Assembly: GCA_045810625.1 (NCBI GenBank) | Contig: JBJMVQ010000049.1 | Coordinates: forward strand, 1 to 64,000 | DNA from: JACQFZ01 sp045810625 | GTDB taxonomy: Bacteria > Pseudomonadota > Gammaproteobacteria > Acidiferrobacterales > Sulfurifustaceae | Length of the DNA stretch: 64,000 nucleotides | Direction of reading: 5' to 3' | Shown here: piece after piece, positions 10,316 to 18,003 of the stretch | Numbering within the stretch: position 1 is the first letter of the stretch | Layout: every line of letters starts with the position of its first letter | Notes under the pieces: model-generated | Told to the model about the DNA's origin: nothing | The model's database searches: none | What the model saw: only the letters and a program-made list of their open reading frames with translations | Program-made: the position numbers and the translations under genes

Positions 10316-10957
10316 TTAGAGTCTCCGGACCTCCTCGAGGATTTGATCGACGTGCCCCGGTACGCTCACGCCGCGAAATTCCTTACGCAGCGCGCCGGTC
10401 TTGTCGAAGATGAACGTCGAGCGATCGACGCCCATGTACGTCTTTCCGTAGTTCGTCTTCTCGCGTATGACACCGAACGTGCGGCAGAGTTTTTCCTCGG
10501 GGTCGCTGACCAGCTCGAACGGGAAGTTGTACTTCGCCTTGAACTTACCGTGCGATTCGACGGTGTCGCGCGAAACGCCGAGCACGACGGTGTCGAGGCT
10601 CTGAAACTGACCGTAGTTGTCGCGCAGATCGCAACCCTCGGCGGTGCAGCCGGGGGTGTCGTCTTTCGGGTAGAAGTAGATGACGACGTTCTTTCCTTTG
10701 AGATTGCCGAGCTGGATCGGACCGCCGGTCCCTTGTACTTCGAGATCGGGCAACTCTTTCACGCTCGCCACCGGCGCGGCTGCCGGCGCCGCCGCCTTTT
10801 TCGCGGTAGCGGCCGGGCGCTTCGCGGCGCGCGCCTTCGACTTCGCCGGCGCGCGTTTCGCCTTCGCCTTCACGGCGCGGCCGGTACGCTTCGCTTTGGC
10901 TGTCTTCTTGGTTTTTGCTTTGGCTTTCGCCTTTTTGCTCGTTTTCTTCTTGGCCAT
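10316..10957 (-). CDS. bcp: Bcp-type peroxiredoxin with Lys/Ala-rich N-terminal tail
   Basis: This thiol peroxidase reduces hydroperoxides. The catalytic region DDTPGCTAEGCDLRDN has the peroxidatic Cys at 104 and a second Cys at 109, as in E. coli Bcp. Residues 1-65 are a low-complexity, very basic tail (MAKKKTSKKAKAKAK...), like a histone H1 or AlgP-type DNA-binding arm, making the protein 213 residues against about 150 for plain Bcp. The ATG at 10957 follows a clear AGGAGG site. The tail suggests association with DNA or RNA (inference). It probably forms an operon with the PhoH gene. Confidence 0.92.
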   Translation of the reverse strand: MAKKKTSKKAKAKAKTKKTAKAKRTGRAVKAKAKRAPAKSKARAAKRPAATAKKAAAPAAAPVASVKELPDLEVQGTGGPIQLGNLKGKNVVIYFYPKDDTPGCTAEGCDLRDNYGQFQSLDTVVLGVSRDTVESHGKFKAKYNFPFELVSDPEEKLCRTFGVIREKTNYGKTYMGVDRSTFIFDKTGALRKEFRGVSVPGHVDQILEEVRRL

Positions 10958-11113
10958 GGTGCCTCCTGTTGAACTCGGGAATTGTAGCTGCCCGGACGGT
11001 GCGCCTAAAGCAGCGAGCATCCGGAATTTCTCCGCGTCCGGCGGTCGTCTCGCCCGTCGGCGGCCGCTTCCGGTTGAGTGCCGCGGGACGTAGCGCGCCG
11101 GTATGATGAGGCG

Positions 11114-11926
11114 ATGGGCTACGACCTGATCGCGCTCGAAAACATCGAAACGGAAGCGTTCGCCGACTTCTACCGCGCAGCGCCGCCCGCCATGGTTTCG
11201 GCGCACGCCATCGACACCCGCAGTGTGGCCGGCGCCCGATGTTTCGTCTGCCGCGACTTCAATCCGACGCTGATGTTCCGCCGGGTCGCCGGGCTCGGCG
11301 TCGCGCGGCCGGCGACGCCGGCGGACGTGGATGCGGTCATCGCGCACATGCGGGGCATCGGTCAGCCCTATGCGATCGCCGTCGGCCCGCACACGCCACC
11401 CCGCGATCTATCCACCCAGTTGGAAGCGCGCGGCTTTACCGCGGGCTATGCCTGGATGAAGTTCGCCCGTTCGTGCACCGCGCCGTTCGACGCGTCGACC
11501 GACGTCGTCGTCCGCCCGGTCGGTGCGGAATTCGCGGAGGCCTTCAGTCGCATCGTCGTCACGGGATTCGGGTTGGCGCCGGCGATGGCGCCCTGGATCG
11601 GCGCGTTGCCGGGCCGGGACGGCTGGCTTTGCGTCGGCGCGTTTCTCGGGACGGAGCCGGTCGGAGCGGCGGCGGCCTACATCGCCGCCGGCTACGCGTG
11701 GTTGGGTTTCGCCGCCACGCTTCCGGAGCATCGCCGACACGGCGCGCAGCAGGCGATGCTCGCGCTGCGCCTGCGCGAGGCGGCCGCGCGCGGCGCGCAT
11801 ACGGCGGTCGTCGAGACGGGGGAGCGACTGCCGGACAAACCCAGCAACTCCTATCGCAACATCCTGCGCGCCGGGTTCGAAGAGATTTATCTGCGCAAGA
11901 ACTATTTGTCGCCCGCGCCGCGCTAA
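11114..11926 (+). CDS. GNAT family N-acetyltransferase
   Basis: The protein is about 270 residues. The C-terminal half carries the GNAT core: VVVRPVGAEFAEAFSRIV, then GAAAAYIAAGYAWLGFAATLPEHRRHGAQQAML, where RRHGAQQA is the acetyl-CoA binding Q/RxxGxG/A loop. The N-terminal half (residues 1-125) looks like a second, degenerate acetyltransferase fold. The ATG at 11114 (MGYDLIALENIETEAF) is chosen, although an open frame extends 36 nt upstream. Its TAA stop overlaps the PolX stop on the other strand (CTAA). Substrate unknown. Confidence 0.8.
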   Translation: MGYDLIALENIETEAFADFYRAAPPAMVSAHAIDTRSVAGARCFVCRDFNPTLMFRRVAGLGVARPATPADVDAVIAHMRGIGQPYAIAVGPHTPPRDLSTQLEARGFTAGYAWMKFARSCTAPFDASTDVVVRPVGAEFAEAFSRIVVTGFGLAPAMAPWIGALPGRDGWLCVGAFLGTEPVGAAAAYIAAGYAWLGFAATLPEHRRHGAQQAMLALRLREAAARGAHTAVVETGERLPDKPSNSYRNILRAGFEEIYLRKNYLSPAPR

Positions 11927-13626
11927 CGGCGCGCGGCGCCGAGCAATTCCTTCACCTCGTCGGCGGAGCGGGTGTTCGCGACGCTTGATGGGTCGAGCCA
12001 GCCGCGTCGCGCCTGCGCGACGCCGAAGCGCAGCCGGTCGAGATCGGCCGGCGTGGATGCGCTGCTCGTGACGGCGATCGGTGTGCCTTCCTCTTTGGCG
12101 AGCCGGCAGTAGCTGTCTGGCAGATCGAGCCGGTCCGGTCGGCTGTCGAGCTCGAGCAGGCACCGGCGCTCGCGCGCGGCGCGGATGATGCGCGGCAGGT
12201 CGAGATCGAGCGCGTCGCGCTCGGGGATCAGGCGCCCGGCCGGATGCGCGAGCAGCTTGAGGCGCGGATGCTCCAGCGCGCGCAGCACGCGCTGCGTCTG
12301 CTTGGCGCGCGGGAGTGCGAACGCGCTTTCGATCGCGCCACCGAGGAAATCGACGTCGTCGAGATCGATCGCCGGCAGCGCGAGCGCGCCGTCCTCGTCG
12401 ATGTCGGCGATGATGGCGGCGAAGAGCGTAAAGCCGCGGCAGCGAGACCTCGCCGCGGCGACGGCGGCGAGGTCGCGACCGATCTCGGCGGCGCTTCGGT
12501 TCCGCGTCCGCACGCGGACGGCGAGATATTGCAGACTGGCGCGGCGCGCGGCGTCGACGAGGCGGTCTAGGCCGTCGTTGAAATCGGGCGGCGCGACGCC
12601 GAGATCGCCCTTCAGATCGCCCAAGGCGACGAGGGCGGGCAGCGTGCCCGCTTGCGCAGCTTCGATTTCGCCGCGGTTCTCGCGCAGCTCGGGCGGAATG
12701 AAGCCGAGACCGATGCTCTCGAACACCGACTCTTCGGTCGCGCCGGCGATGCGGCGATTGCCGCGGAACACGCCGTACTCGTTGATCTTGAGCTTTTTCT
12801 GCTGCGCGATGCGGCGCACGGCGACGTTGTGCGTCTTCGAGCCGGTGAAGTAGTGCAGCGCCGCGCCGAAGCTCTCCGCCGGCACGACGCGCAGATCGAC
12901 TTGCAGCCCGGACTTGAGCACGACGGTCGCGCGCGTGTCGCCCTTGGCTTTCACCTCGGCGACTTCGGGATACTCGCAGAAGCGGTCCATGGCCGCTTCG
13001 CTTCGCTCGGCGGTGACGACGATGTCGAGATCGCCGACCGTCTCGCGCGCGCGCCGATAGCTGCCGCACACGACCGCGGCGGTGACGCCCGGCGTCTGCG
13101 CCAGATACTCGCGCAGCGGCTCGGCCGCCTGCGCCGCCGCCGCGAGCGTGAAGCGCCCGCCGGCCGCCATCTTCGGGCCGAGCGCCTGGCGGATCGCGGT
13201 CTCCGTTTTTTCGCCGAAGCCCGGCAGCCCGCGCACTTTGCCTTCGGTGACCGCGGCGTAGAGCTGCTCCGGCGTGCTGATGTCGAGGTTGCGGTAGAGC
13301 GCCTGCACGCGTTTCGGCCCGAGGCCGGGAATCCGGAGCAGCGTCGTGATCGTGGGCGGCAGTTTCTTGCGCAGGTCTTCGAGCGCCGCGCAGGTGCCGG
13401 TCGCGACGATCTCGCCGATCTTCTTCGCGAGATCCTTGCCGATGCCGGGCAGCTCGGTGACGTCTTCGCCCTTCGCGATGATCTCGCTCACCGAGTCGCC
13501 GAGCCCCTCGATCAGGCGTGCGGCGTTGCGGTAAGCGCGGACGCGAAACGCGTTCTCGTCGAGGATTTCGAGCAGATCGGCGATCTCGTCGAAGACCTTG
13601 GCGATGTCGGCGTTCGAGGCGGCCAT
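11923..13626 (-). CDS. polX: DNA polymerase X family (PolX) with degenerate PHP domain
   Basis: The 567-residue protein has the bacterial PolX layout: helix-hairpin-helix N-terminus (residues 1-150, LPGIGKDLAKKIGEI and RIPGLGPKRVQALY), a polymerase-beta nucleotidyltransferase core (GSYRR at 188-192, catalytic DLD at 199-201 and D244), and a C-terminal PHP domain (335-567). The polymerase metal ligands are intact. Most PHP metal ligands are not: the HxH position is G343/A345, the TDH motif reads RVR, VHS reads IES and TDAHS reads SSAST; only H461 remains in its expected context. The 3'-5' exonuclease/AP activity of PolX is therefore probably lost. The start at 13626 gives normal family length. 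It is the last gene of a repair-associated minus-strand cluster. Confidence 0.92.
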   Translation of the reverse strand: MAASNADIAKVFDEIADLLEILDENAFRVRAYRNAARLIEGLGDSVSEIIAKGEDVTELPGIGKDLAKKIGEIVATGTCAALEDLRKKLPPTITTLLRIPGLGPKRVQALYRNLDISTPEQLYAAVTEGKVRGLPGFGEKTETAIRQALGPKMAAGGRFTLAAAAQAAEPLREYLAQTPGVTAAVVCGSYRRARETVGDLDIVVTAERSEAAMDRFCEYPEVAEVKAKGDTRATVVLKSGLQVDLRVVPAESFGAALHYFTGSKTHNVAVRRIAQQKKLKINEYGVFRGNRRIAGATEESVFESIGLGFIPPELRENRGEIEAAQAGTLPALVALGDLKGDLGVAPPDFNDGLDRLVDAARRASLQYLAVRVRTRNRSAAEIGRDLAAVAAARSRCRGFTLFAAIIADIDEDGALALPAIDLDDVDFLGGAIESAFALPRAKQTQRVLRALEHPRLKLLAHPAGRLIPERDALDLDLPRIIRAARERRCLLELDSRPDRLDLPDSYCRLAKEEGTPIAVTSSASTPADLDRLRFGVAQARRGWLDPSSVANTRSADEVKELLGAARR

Positions 13627-13628
13627 GG

Positions 13629-14012
13629 CTAGCTTTCGCGGCTCAGGTCCGCGAGCCGCGCGCCCTCGCGCTCCCAATGGCGCCCGTCGAACGGCTTCAC
13701 CGTAAGCCGTCGCGGCGGAGGTTCGAGGCAGCGCACGTTCACGCTGTAACCGTCCGGATTCGAGCGCGGCACGTAGAACGGCTTGATCCCGCAGGCTTTG
13801 CAAAAGGTATGCTTGGCGACGCCGGTATTAAAGGTATAAGTGGTAAGGCTTTCCGTCCCGCGCAGAAGCTTCAGCCGCGAGCGCGGGACGATCAGATGCA
13901 GATACCCGCATTTCGCGCACATCGAGCAGTTGCACTCAAACGCTTCTATTTCCCCCGGCGCGTCGACCTCGAACCGCACCGCGCCGCAGTGACAGCTTCC
14001 GTGGTATTGCAT
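13629..14012 (-). CDS. GFA family (CENP-V/GFA domain) zinc protein
   Basis: This 127-residue protein belongs to the glutathione-dependent formaldehyde-activating family (now CENP-V/GFA). Zinc-binding cysteines are in HGSCHCGAVRFEV, CNCSMCAKCG and FCKACG. It is the first of five GFA genes in the window. Its stop lies 2 nt from the PolX start, and its 5' end overlaps the preceding glycosylase gene by 77 bp. The name of the family is historical, and formaldehyde activation is not established for most members. Confidence 0.9.
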   Translation of the reverse strand: MQYHGSCHCGAVRFEVDAPGEIEAFECNCSMCAKCGYLHLIVPRSRLKLLRGTESLTTYTFNTGVAKHTFCKACGIKPFYVPRSNPDGYSVNVRCLEPPPRRLTVKPFDGRHWEREGARLADLSRES

Positions 14013-14493
14013 GGCGGATGCTCCGCTTGGAAGGGCGCATTATGCGGCGTTTCGGGGGCGCGCGCTGCGGGCGTTCCCAGTCGGCCACCGGACCGGGCAC
14101 GATGCGAAACAGCGGATGCGCCGCCGGACGGCGCAGCCCGCGCAGACGCCGGTAGACGTGCGGCGAGCGCGCGCGCAGCCTCGCTTTGAGTTGCCGCCAT
14201 TCATAGCGCAGCTGACCCGATCCCACGGGAATCGTGGCGTCGAAACGCGCCGGCCGGATCTTCGCGGCGTTGAAGCGGTAGCCGCGCGCGCACGCCTCCT
14301 CGTGCACCACCGCCAGGTAGCGGCGGATGGCCGCGACCGGCGCGTGTGTTTCGCGAAAACGCGCGAGCTGCGGATGATGGCGATAGCCGCGGGTGCGCCC
14401 GCGCAGCACGCGCTGCGCGAGCAAGCCTTCGCGCCACAGGGCCGTCAGCCCTTGGGCGTCGAGGTAGCGCGGATGCAGCGTCCACAGGCGCAA
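13936..14493 (-). CDS. Pyrimidine dimer DNA glycosylase/endonuclease V family protein
   Basis: The N-terminus MRLWTLHPRYLDAQGLTALWREGLLAQ and the segment TRGYRHHPQLARF match the bacterial MSMEG_6728/T4 endonuclease V-like family, which excises UV-induced pyrimidine dimers. The family core ends near HPLFRIVPGPVADWE (about residue 140). The remaining 40 or so residues are encoded in DNA shared with the GFA gene and may be a frame-dictated tail. It sits 12 nt downstream of the ABM gene and upstream of PolX. Confidence 0.82.
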   Translation of the reverse strand: MRLWTLHPRYLDAQGLTALWREGLLAQRVLRGRTRGYRHHPQLARFRETHAPVAAIRRYLAVVHEEACARGYRFNAAKIRPARFDATIPVGSGQLRYEWRQLKARLRARSPHVYRRLRGLRRPAAHPLFRIVPGPVADWERPQRAPPKRRIMRPSKRSIRHAIPRKLSLRRGAVRGRRAGGNRSV

Positions 14494-14508
14494 GACGTCC
14501 GCCGTGGT

Positions 14509-14829
14509 TCAGTATGCCTGCCGTTCCCGAATTTCGTAGTGTTGCGCGCGCTCGTCGAAGCGCGCGAGCACCGCCCGTGCCTTTGCCGGCACAACGGCCC
14601 GCTCGTAGTCCTCGCCGGCGAACGCCTTCACCTTGTCGATCGAGTCGAACCACATCAGCGTTACGAACTCGGTTTCGCCGGCGGGCAGCGCGCGTCGAAG
14701 CAGTTGGAAGCCGCGATAGCCGTCGATCCGTTTCGCGGCGATGTCGGGGAAGATTTCATTGCGCACGAGGTGCTCGTAAGCGTCTGCGTTCGCACCGGTA
14801 GTCCAGCCATGCCAAAGCCGCACGATCAT
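14509..14829 (-). CDS. Antibiotic biosynthesis monooxygenase (ABM) family protein
   Basis: This 106-residue ferredoxin-like protein begins MIVRLWHGWTTGANADAYEHLV and contains the family pattern GYRGFQLLRR...ETEFVTLMWFDSIDKVKAFAGEDYERAVVP. ABM-domain proteins include small cofactor-free monooxygenases and heme-degrading enzymes; the exact reaction is unknown. It appears to be the first gene of the minus-strand cluster leading to PolX. Confidence 0.85.
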   Translation of the reverse strand: MIVRLWHGWTTGANADAYEHLVRNEIFPDIAAKRIDGYRGFQLLRRALPAGETEFVTLMWFDSIDKVKAFAGEDYERAVVPAKARAVLARFDERAQHYEIRERQAY

Positions 14830-14943
14830 GGGAGTTGTCGATGTTGAGATGGAATCTTTACGTTACCCGACTGGACGGCGGCGGAGAACGTCGGATCGCG
14901 GTAACGTGCGGTTCCATCGCTTAGAAAAAAATAGGAGTATCGA

Positions 14944-15509
14944 ATAAACGCTCGCGCCGAACCGCTCGCAGCACCTTATCCGCCCGAATTGCAGGCCATC
15001 TTCGATCGCGTTCTGCCGCCCGGAATACCGCCGCTCGCGTTGTTCACCACGCTCGCGCGCGTTCCGCGCATCTTCGAACGGTTCCGCGCCGGCAGTCTGC
15101 TCGATCGCGGGCCGCTTTCGTTGCGTCAGCGCGAGATCGTGATCAACCGCACCTGCGCGCGCTGCGGCTTCTCGTATGAGTGGGGCGTGCACGTCGCGAT
15201 AATGGAAATTTGTGTTCACCGCGAAGGACGCCAAGGACGCCAAGGAAAAATTTAGGTTGGCGTGCTTGGCGGCTTATCTTGATATTCGTTTCGCCGTAGC
15301 GCGGTAGATTTGACGGCATCGAACAATTATCGCGGGAGAGGAGGTCCACTGCGCAGGGCAAAACTCTTCGCCTTCCTTTGCGTCCTTCGCGTCCTTGGCG
15401 GTTCGTCTGAACTTTCGCGCTCGTCGGTTTCTATCACACCGTGTCGTTCTTCGCGAACGGGCTCAAGCTGCCGAAAGAGTCGTTCGCGGCGACGTTCCCG
15501 CCCGCATGA
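14944..15509 (+). pseudogene. Carboxymuconolactone decarboxylase-family pseudogene broken by a repeat element
   Basis: The N-terminal part (14944-15210) reads PYPPELQAIFDRVLPPGIPPLALFTTLARVPRIFERFR...CARCGFSYEWGVHVAI, typical of an AhpD/CMD protein of about 180 residues. It then runs into a 185-bp repeat element (15218-15402). The family C-terminus resumes at 15411 (TFALVGFYHTVSFFANG... to TGA 15509). About 70-75 residues that should lie between are missing, so this is replacement or insertion plus deletion. The natural start is probably the ATA at 14944, 6 nt after AGGAG, suggesting an ATG-to-ATA change. A TTG start at 14989 leaves only a stub. Confidence 0.8.
15218..15402. repeat. 185-bp inverted-repeat element inside the CMD pseudogene
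   Basis: A plus arm (15218-15250, B-type, ACCGCGAAGGACGCCAAGG) and a minus arm (15373-15402) face each other around about 120 bp of non-coding DNA. No clear target-site duplication is visible. Confidence 0.85.
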
Positions 15510-15538
15510 CGTGAGCGTTATACCGGAATCTCGTTCTC

Positions 15539-15725
15539 ACCGCAGAGGGACGCGGAGGACGCAGAGGAAATAAGACTCGATTAAAACTCTGAGTTCGAAT
15601 CGCGAGGCAGCGATCGAGCGCGCCGGCAAAGCGGGGGAGGGATGGGAGAGAGGGGAAGTTTTGAATTGCGTTCCTATGCGGTTCTCGTTTTTGTCTTCCT
15701 CTGCGTCCTCCGCGTCCTCTGCGGT
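15539..15725. repeat. 187-bp inverted-repeat element (A-type arms)
   Basis: A plus arm (15539-15570, ACCGCAGAGGGACGCGGAGG) and a minus arm (15696-15725) flank about 125 bp without a gene. Its size nearly matches the element 140 bp upstream, but its spacer differs and its arms are type A. Confidence 0.85.
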
Positions 15726-15796
15726 TTATTCAGAAGCTCGTAGCCCGGATGAAGCGAAGCGGAATCCGGGAATGCACGGTTCGTTCAGCAATAAAC

Positions 15797-16246
15797 TTAC
15801 GTGCCGGACGCCAACGCCACGAAGTCGCCGGCTAGCGCGCCGACTTTTTCACCGTTGCAGTACAGCGCCACGCCGACCGCGATGCGCGCGCGGCCGCGCC
15901 GGCGCAGCATCTCCAGAAACTTGCGCCAGGCCGCCGCGTCGGCGAGGGCGGCGGTCGCGGTGAAATCCCCCGTGATCGGCCGATCGTAGTCGATGGTGTT
16001 GTACTGCACGACCACGCGCGCGTTTATCGACTCTGCGCGCAGCCGCACGTAGAGCAGCGTCCAAGCGGCGAGCAGCGCGACAGCCGAAGCGCTTCCGCCG
16101 AAAACCGTTTCACGGTGATTGATGTTCGGCGCGAGCGGCGCGGCGAGCGTGACGGCGTCGGGCGCGGCGGCGCGTACGCGGACGCCCATGTGCTGCGACA
16201 TCGGAATATGCTGGTGCAGGTATTGCGTCAGCTCGTCGGTGCTCAT
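15797..16246 (-). CDS. Hotdog-fold thioesterase, YiiD C-terminal domain type
   Basis: The 149-residue protein has the YiiD/putative thioesterase pattern: PMSQHMGVRVRAAAPDAVTLAAPLAPNINHRETVFGGSASAVALLAAW (residues 15-62), then a second beta-rich half ending CNGEKVGALAGDFVALA. Hotdog proteins of this type are thought to hydrolyse acyl-CoA or acyl-ACP thioesters. The ATG at 16246 gives the expected length; the longer open frame upstream overlaps the neighbouring gene and is rejected. Confidence 0.85.
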   Translation of the reverse strand: MSTDELTQYLHQHIPMSQHMGVRVRAAAPDAVTLAAPLAPNINHRETVFGGSASAVALLAAWTLLYVRLRAESINARVVVQYNTIDYDRPITGDFTATAALADAAAWRKFLEMLRRRGRARIAVGVALYCNGEKVGALAGDFVALASGT

Positions 16247-16283
16247 CGCGTGCGCCGTCCGCAAGCGCCGGGCATTGCGCGCA

Positions 16284-16829
16284 TCAGTGCGAGCCGTGCG
16301 CGTGCCCGCGGTGCGGCGCGGCGGCGCCGTAGCCGCGAAGCTCCGCATACTTCGCGATCTGCTCCGGCGTGAGAATCGCCGCCTGCGCGAGATGCGCTTC
16401 GAGATGCGCGAAGCGCACTTCCGCCTGCCGCTCGGCGGCCTCCCGCACGGTGCGTCGCACGCCATCCACCGTCGCCGTCTTCGACGCGAACAGCCGATCG
16501 AACGCGTTCTCGGCATCGACGAGCGCCCGGCCGGCCGCCGCCGCGCGCCGGCGCGCTTCCGCATGGAGCGCTTCGGTGCGCGCGCGCTGCTCCGGGCTCA
16601 GCCGCAGCTCGGCGGCGAGGTCGAGCACATGCGCGGGGCCGGGATAGCCGTTCAGCTCGGCCGCCTTGGCGAGCCCCATGCCTTTGCCGGCGAGGTAGTC
16701 GCCGATTTCCTGCTCCGACAGCGCCTTGATGGCGCGCGTCTGCTCGCCGGCGTAGGAGGACGGCTCGGCGAGGCTCGAAGCGGACAGGAGCAGGGCGGTG
16801 ACAGCGACGGCGTAACCGAGGGGGCGCAT
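16284..16829 (-). CDS. Spy/CpxP-like periplasmic protein with His-rich C-terminus
   Basis: A signal peptide (MRPLGYAVAVTALLLSASSLA) is followed by a helical protein with two LTxxQ-like segments: LRLSPEQRARTEALHAEARRR and ILTPEQIAKYAELRGYG. This fits the Spy/CpxP/heavy-metal-resistance family of periplasmic chaperones or sensors. The C-terminus ends with several His residues (HRGHAHGSH), suggesting metal binding. The start at 16829 places the signal at the N-terminus; an ATG 5 codons earlier is possible. Confidence 0.78.
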   Translation of the reverse strand: MRPLGYAVAVTALLLSASSLAEPSSYAGEQTRAIKALSEQEIGDYLAGKGMGLAKAAELNGYPGPAHVLDLAAELRLSPEQRARTEALHAEARRRAAAAGRALVDAENAFDRLFASKTATVDGVRRTVREAAERQAEVRFAHLEAHLAQAAILTPEQIAKYAELRGYGAAAPHRGHAHGSH

Positions 16830-17059
16830 GGGATGCTTCTCCAAAGAGGCGGCGGAGGGTCGCTCATGCTAGGAGCGGCGCGCGCGGGAAGTCAAACGTG
16901 GCATGCCGAACGGGAATATTTTCGCGGCCGCGCGACGCGCGCTTTACGGCCGTAGCTCGGTTAAAATTCGCGCCCGGCCCTGAGCGCGGGCGGTGGAAGG
17001 TCCCGCGCGCTTCGCCGCAGACGCAAACAAAACATGGAACCTCACTTCAGGAGAAGAAT

Positions 17060-17692
17060 ATGAAGTCTGTCCGTTACTCCCTGGCACTCCTTCTCATCGC
17101 CGTCGCCGGCATTGCGGTCGCCGCCGATCAGCCCGCGTCGCCGTCCGCGCCGCAAACGCCGCCGACGCGCGTGCGCGGCACCGTGCAAAAGCTCGATGGC
17201 AACATGCTGACCGTGAAGACACGCGAGGGCAAGACCGCGGAGATCAAGCTGGCCGATAACTTCGGCGTCATCGGCGTGGTCAAGGCGAAGCGTTCCGACA
17301 TCGCGAGCGGAAAGTTCATCGGCTCGGCCGCCAAAGCGCAGCCGGACGGGACGCTGCAGGCGCTCGAAGTAGTGGTGTTCCCGGACAACATGCGCGGGTT
17401 CGGTGAAGGTCACTACCCCTGGGATCTGCAGCCGGAAAGCACGATGACGAATGCGACGGTGTCGGATGTCGTCAAGGACGTAAAGGGCGATGTGATGACG
17501 GTGCGTTACAAGGACGGCGAGAAGAAGATCGTCGTGCCGAAGAAGGCGCCGATCGTCACGCTTGTTCCGGCCGACAAGAGCGCGCTGAAGAAGGGCGCGC
17601 ACGTGTTCGTCACGGCGCAAAAACAGCCTGACGGCTCGCTCGGCGCGCAGCGCGTCGCGGTCGGCCTGAAGGGCGTCGTACCCCCGATGTAG
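17060..17692 (+). CDS. Secreted protein with repeated OB-like/DUF5666-type domains
   Basis: The 210-residue product has a cleavable signal (MKSVRYSLALLLIAVAGIAVA) and two related beta-barrel modules. The first is VRGTVQKLDGNMLTVKTREGKTAEIKLADN (residues 35-65) and the second VSDVVKDVKGDVMTVRYKDGEKKIVVPKK (about 135-165). Each ends in a K-rich strand and a PDGTLQA/PDGSLGA turn. This resembles the DUF5666 family; function unknown, location periplasmic. A CAGGAGAAG site 5 nt upstream fixes the start. Confidence 0.8.
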   Translation: MKSVRYSLALLLIAVAGIAVAADQPASPSAPQTPPTRVRGTVQKLDGNMLTVKTREGKTAEIKLADNFGVIGVVKAKRSDIASGKFIGSAAKAQPDGTLQALEVVVFPDNMRGFGEGHYPWDLQPESTMTNATVSDVVKDVKGDVMTVRYKDGEKKIVVPKKAPIVTLVPADKSALKKGAHVFVTAQKQPDGSLGAQRVAVGLKGVVPPM

Positions 17693-18003
17693 AAATTGCC
17701 GCGCCGCGCGGTTGCATGTCGCAGCCGAGCGGCGCGGAACCCGCCGTCAGAAGTGAGCCGCGGCTGGGCCGTTTCAATATGACACGGCTGAACTCTCGAT
17801 CGATCGCAGCCGATGGCCGAGAAGCGCGGCAACCGTACCGCGATGTGTCATGTCTTCACCTCGATTCAAAATCATCAGCGATTCGTCGTTTCCCGAGCGC
17901 TCGAGACGAGCGAGGACTGATTCACGGCGCGCGGCAATCGGTAGAATGTCGGGAATGATTCGGCGCGAACGCGCGTAATTCCAACAGGCGGAGGAGGGTG
18001 GCA
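17693..18003. other. 311-bp intergenic region
   Basis: It lies between two plus-strand genes. I see no gene. The right end holds a strong GGAGGAGGG ribosome binding site for the SDR gene. Confidence 0.6.
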
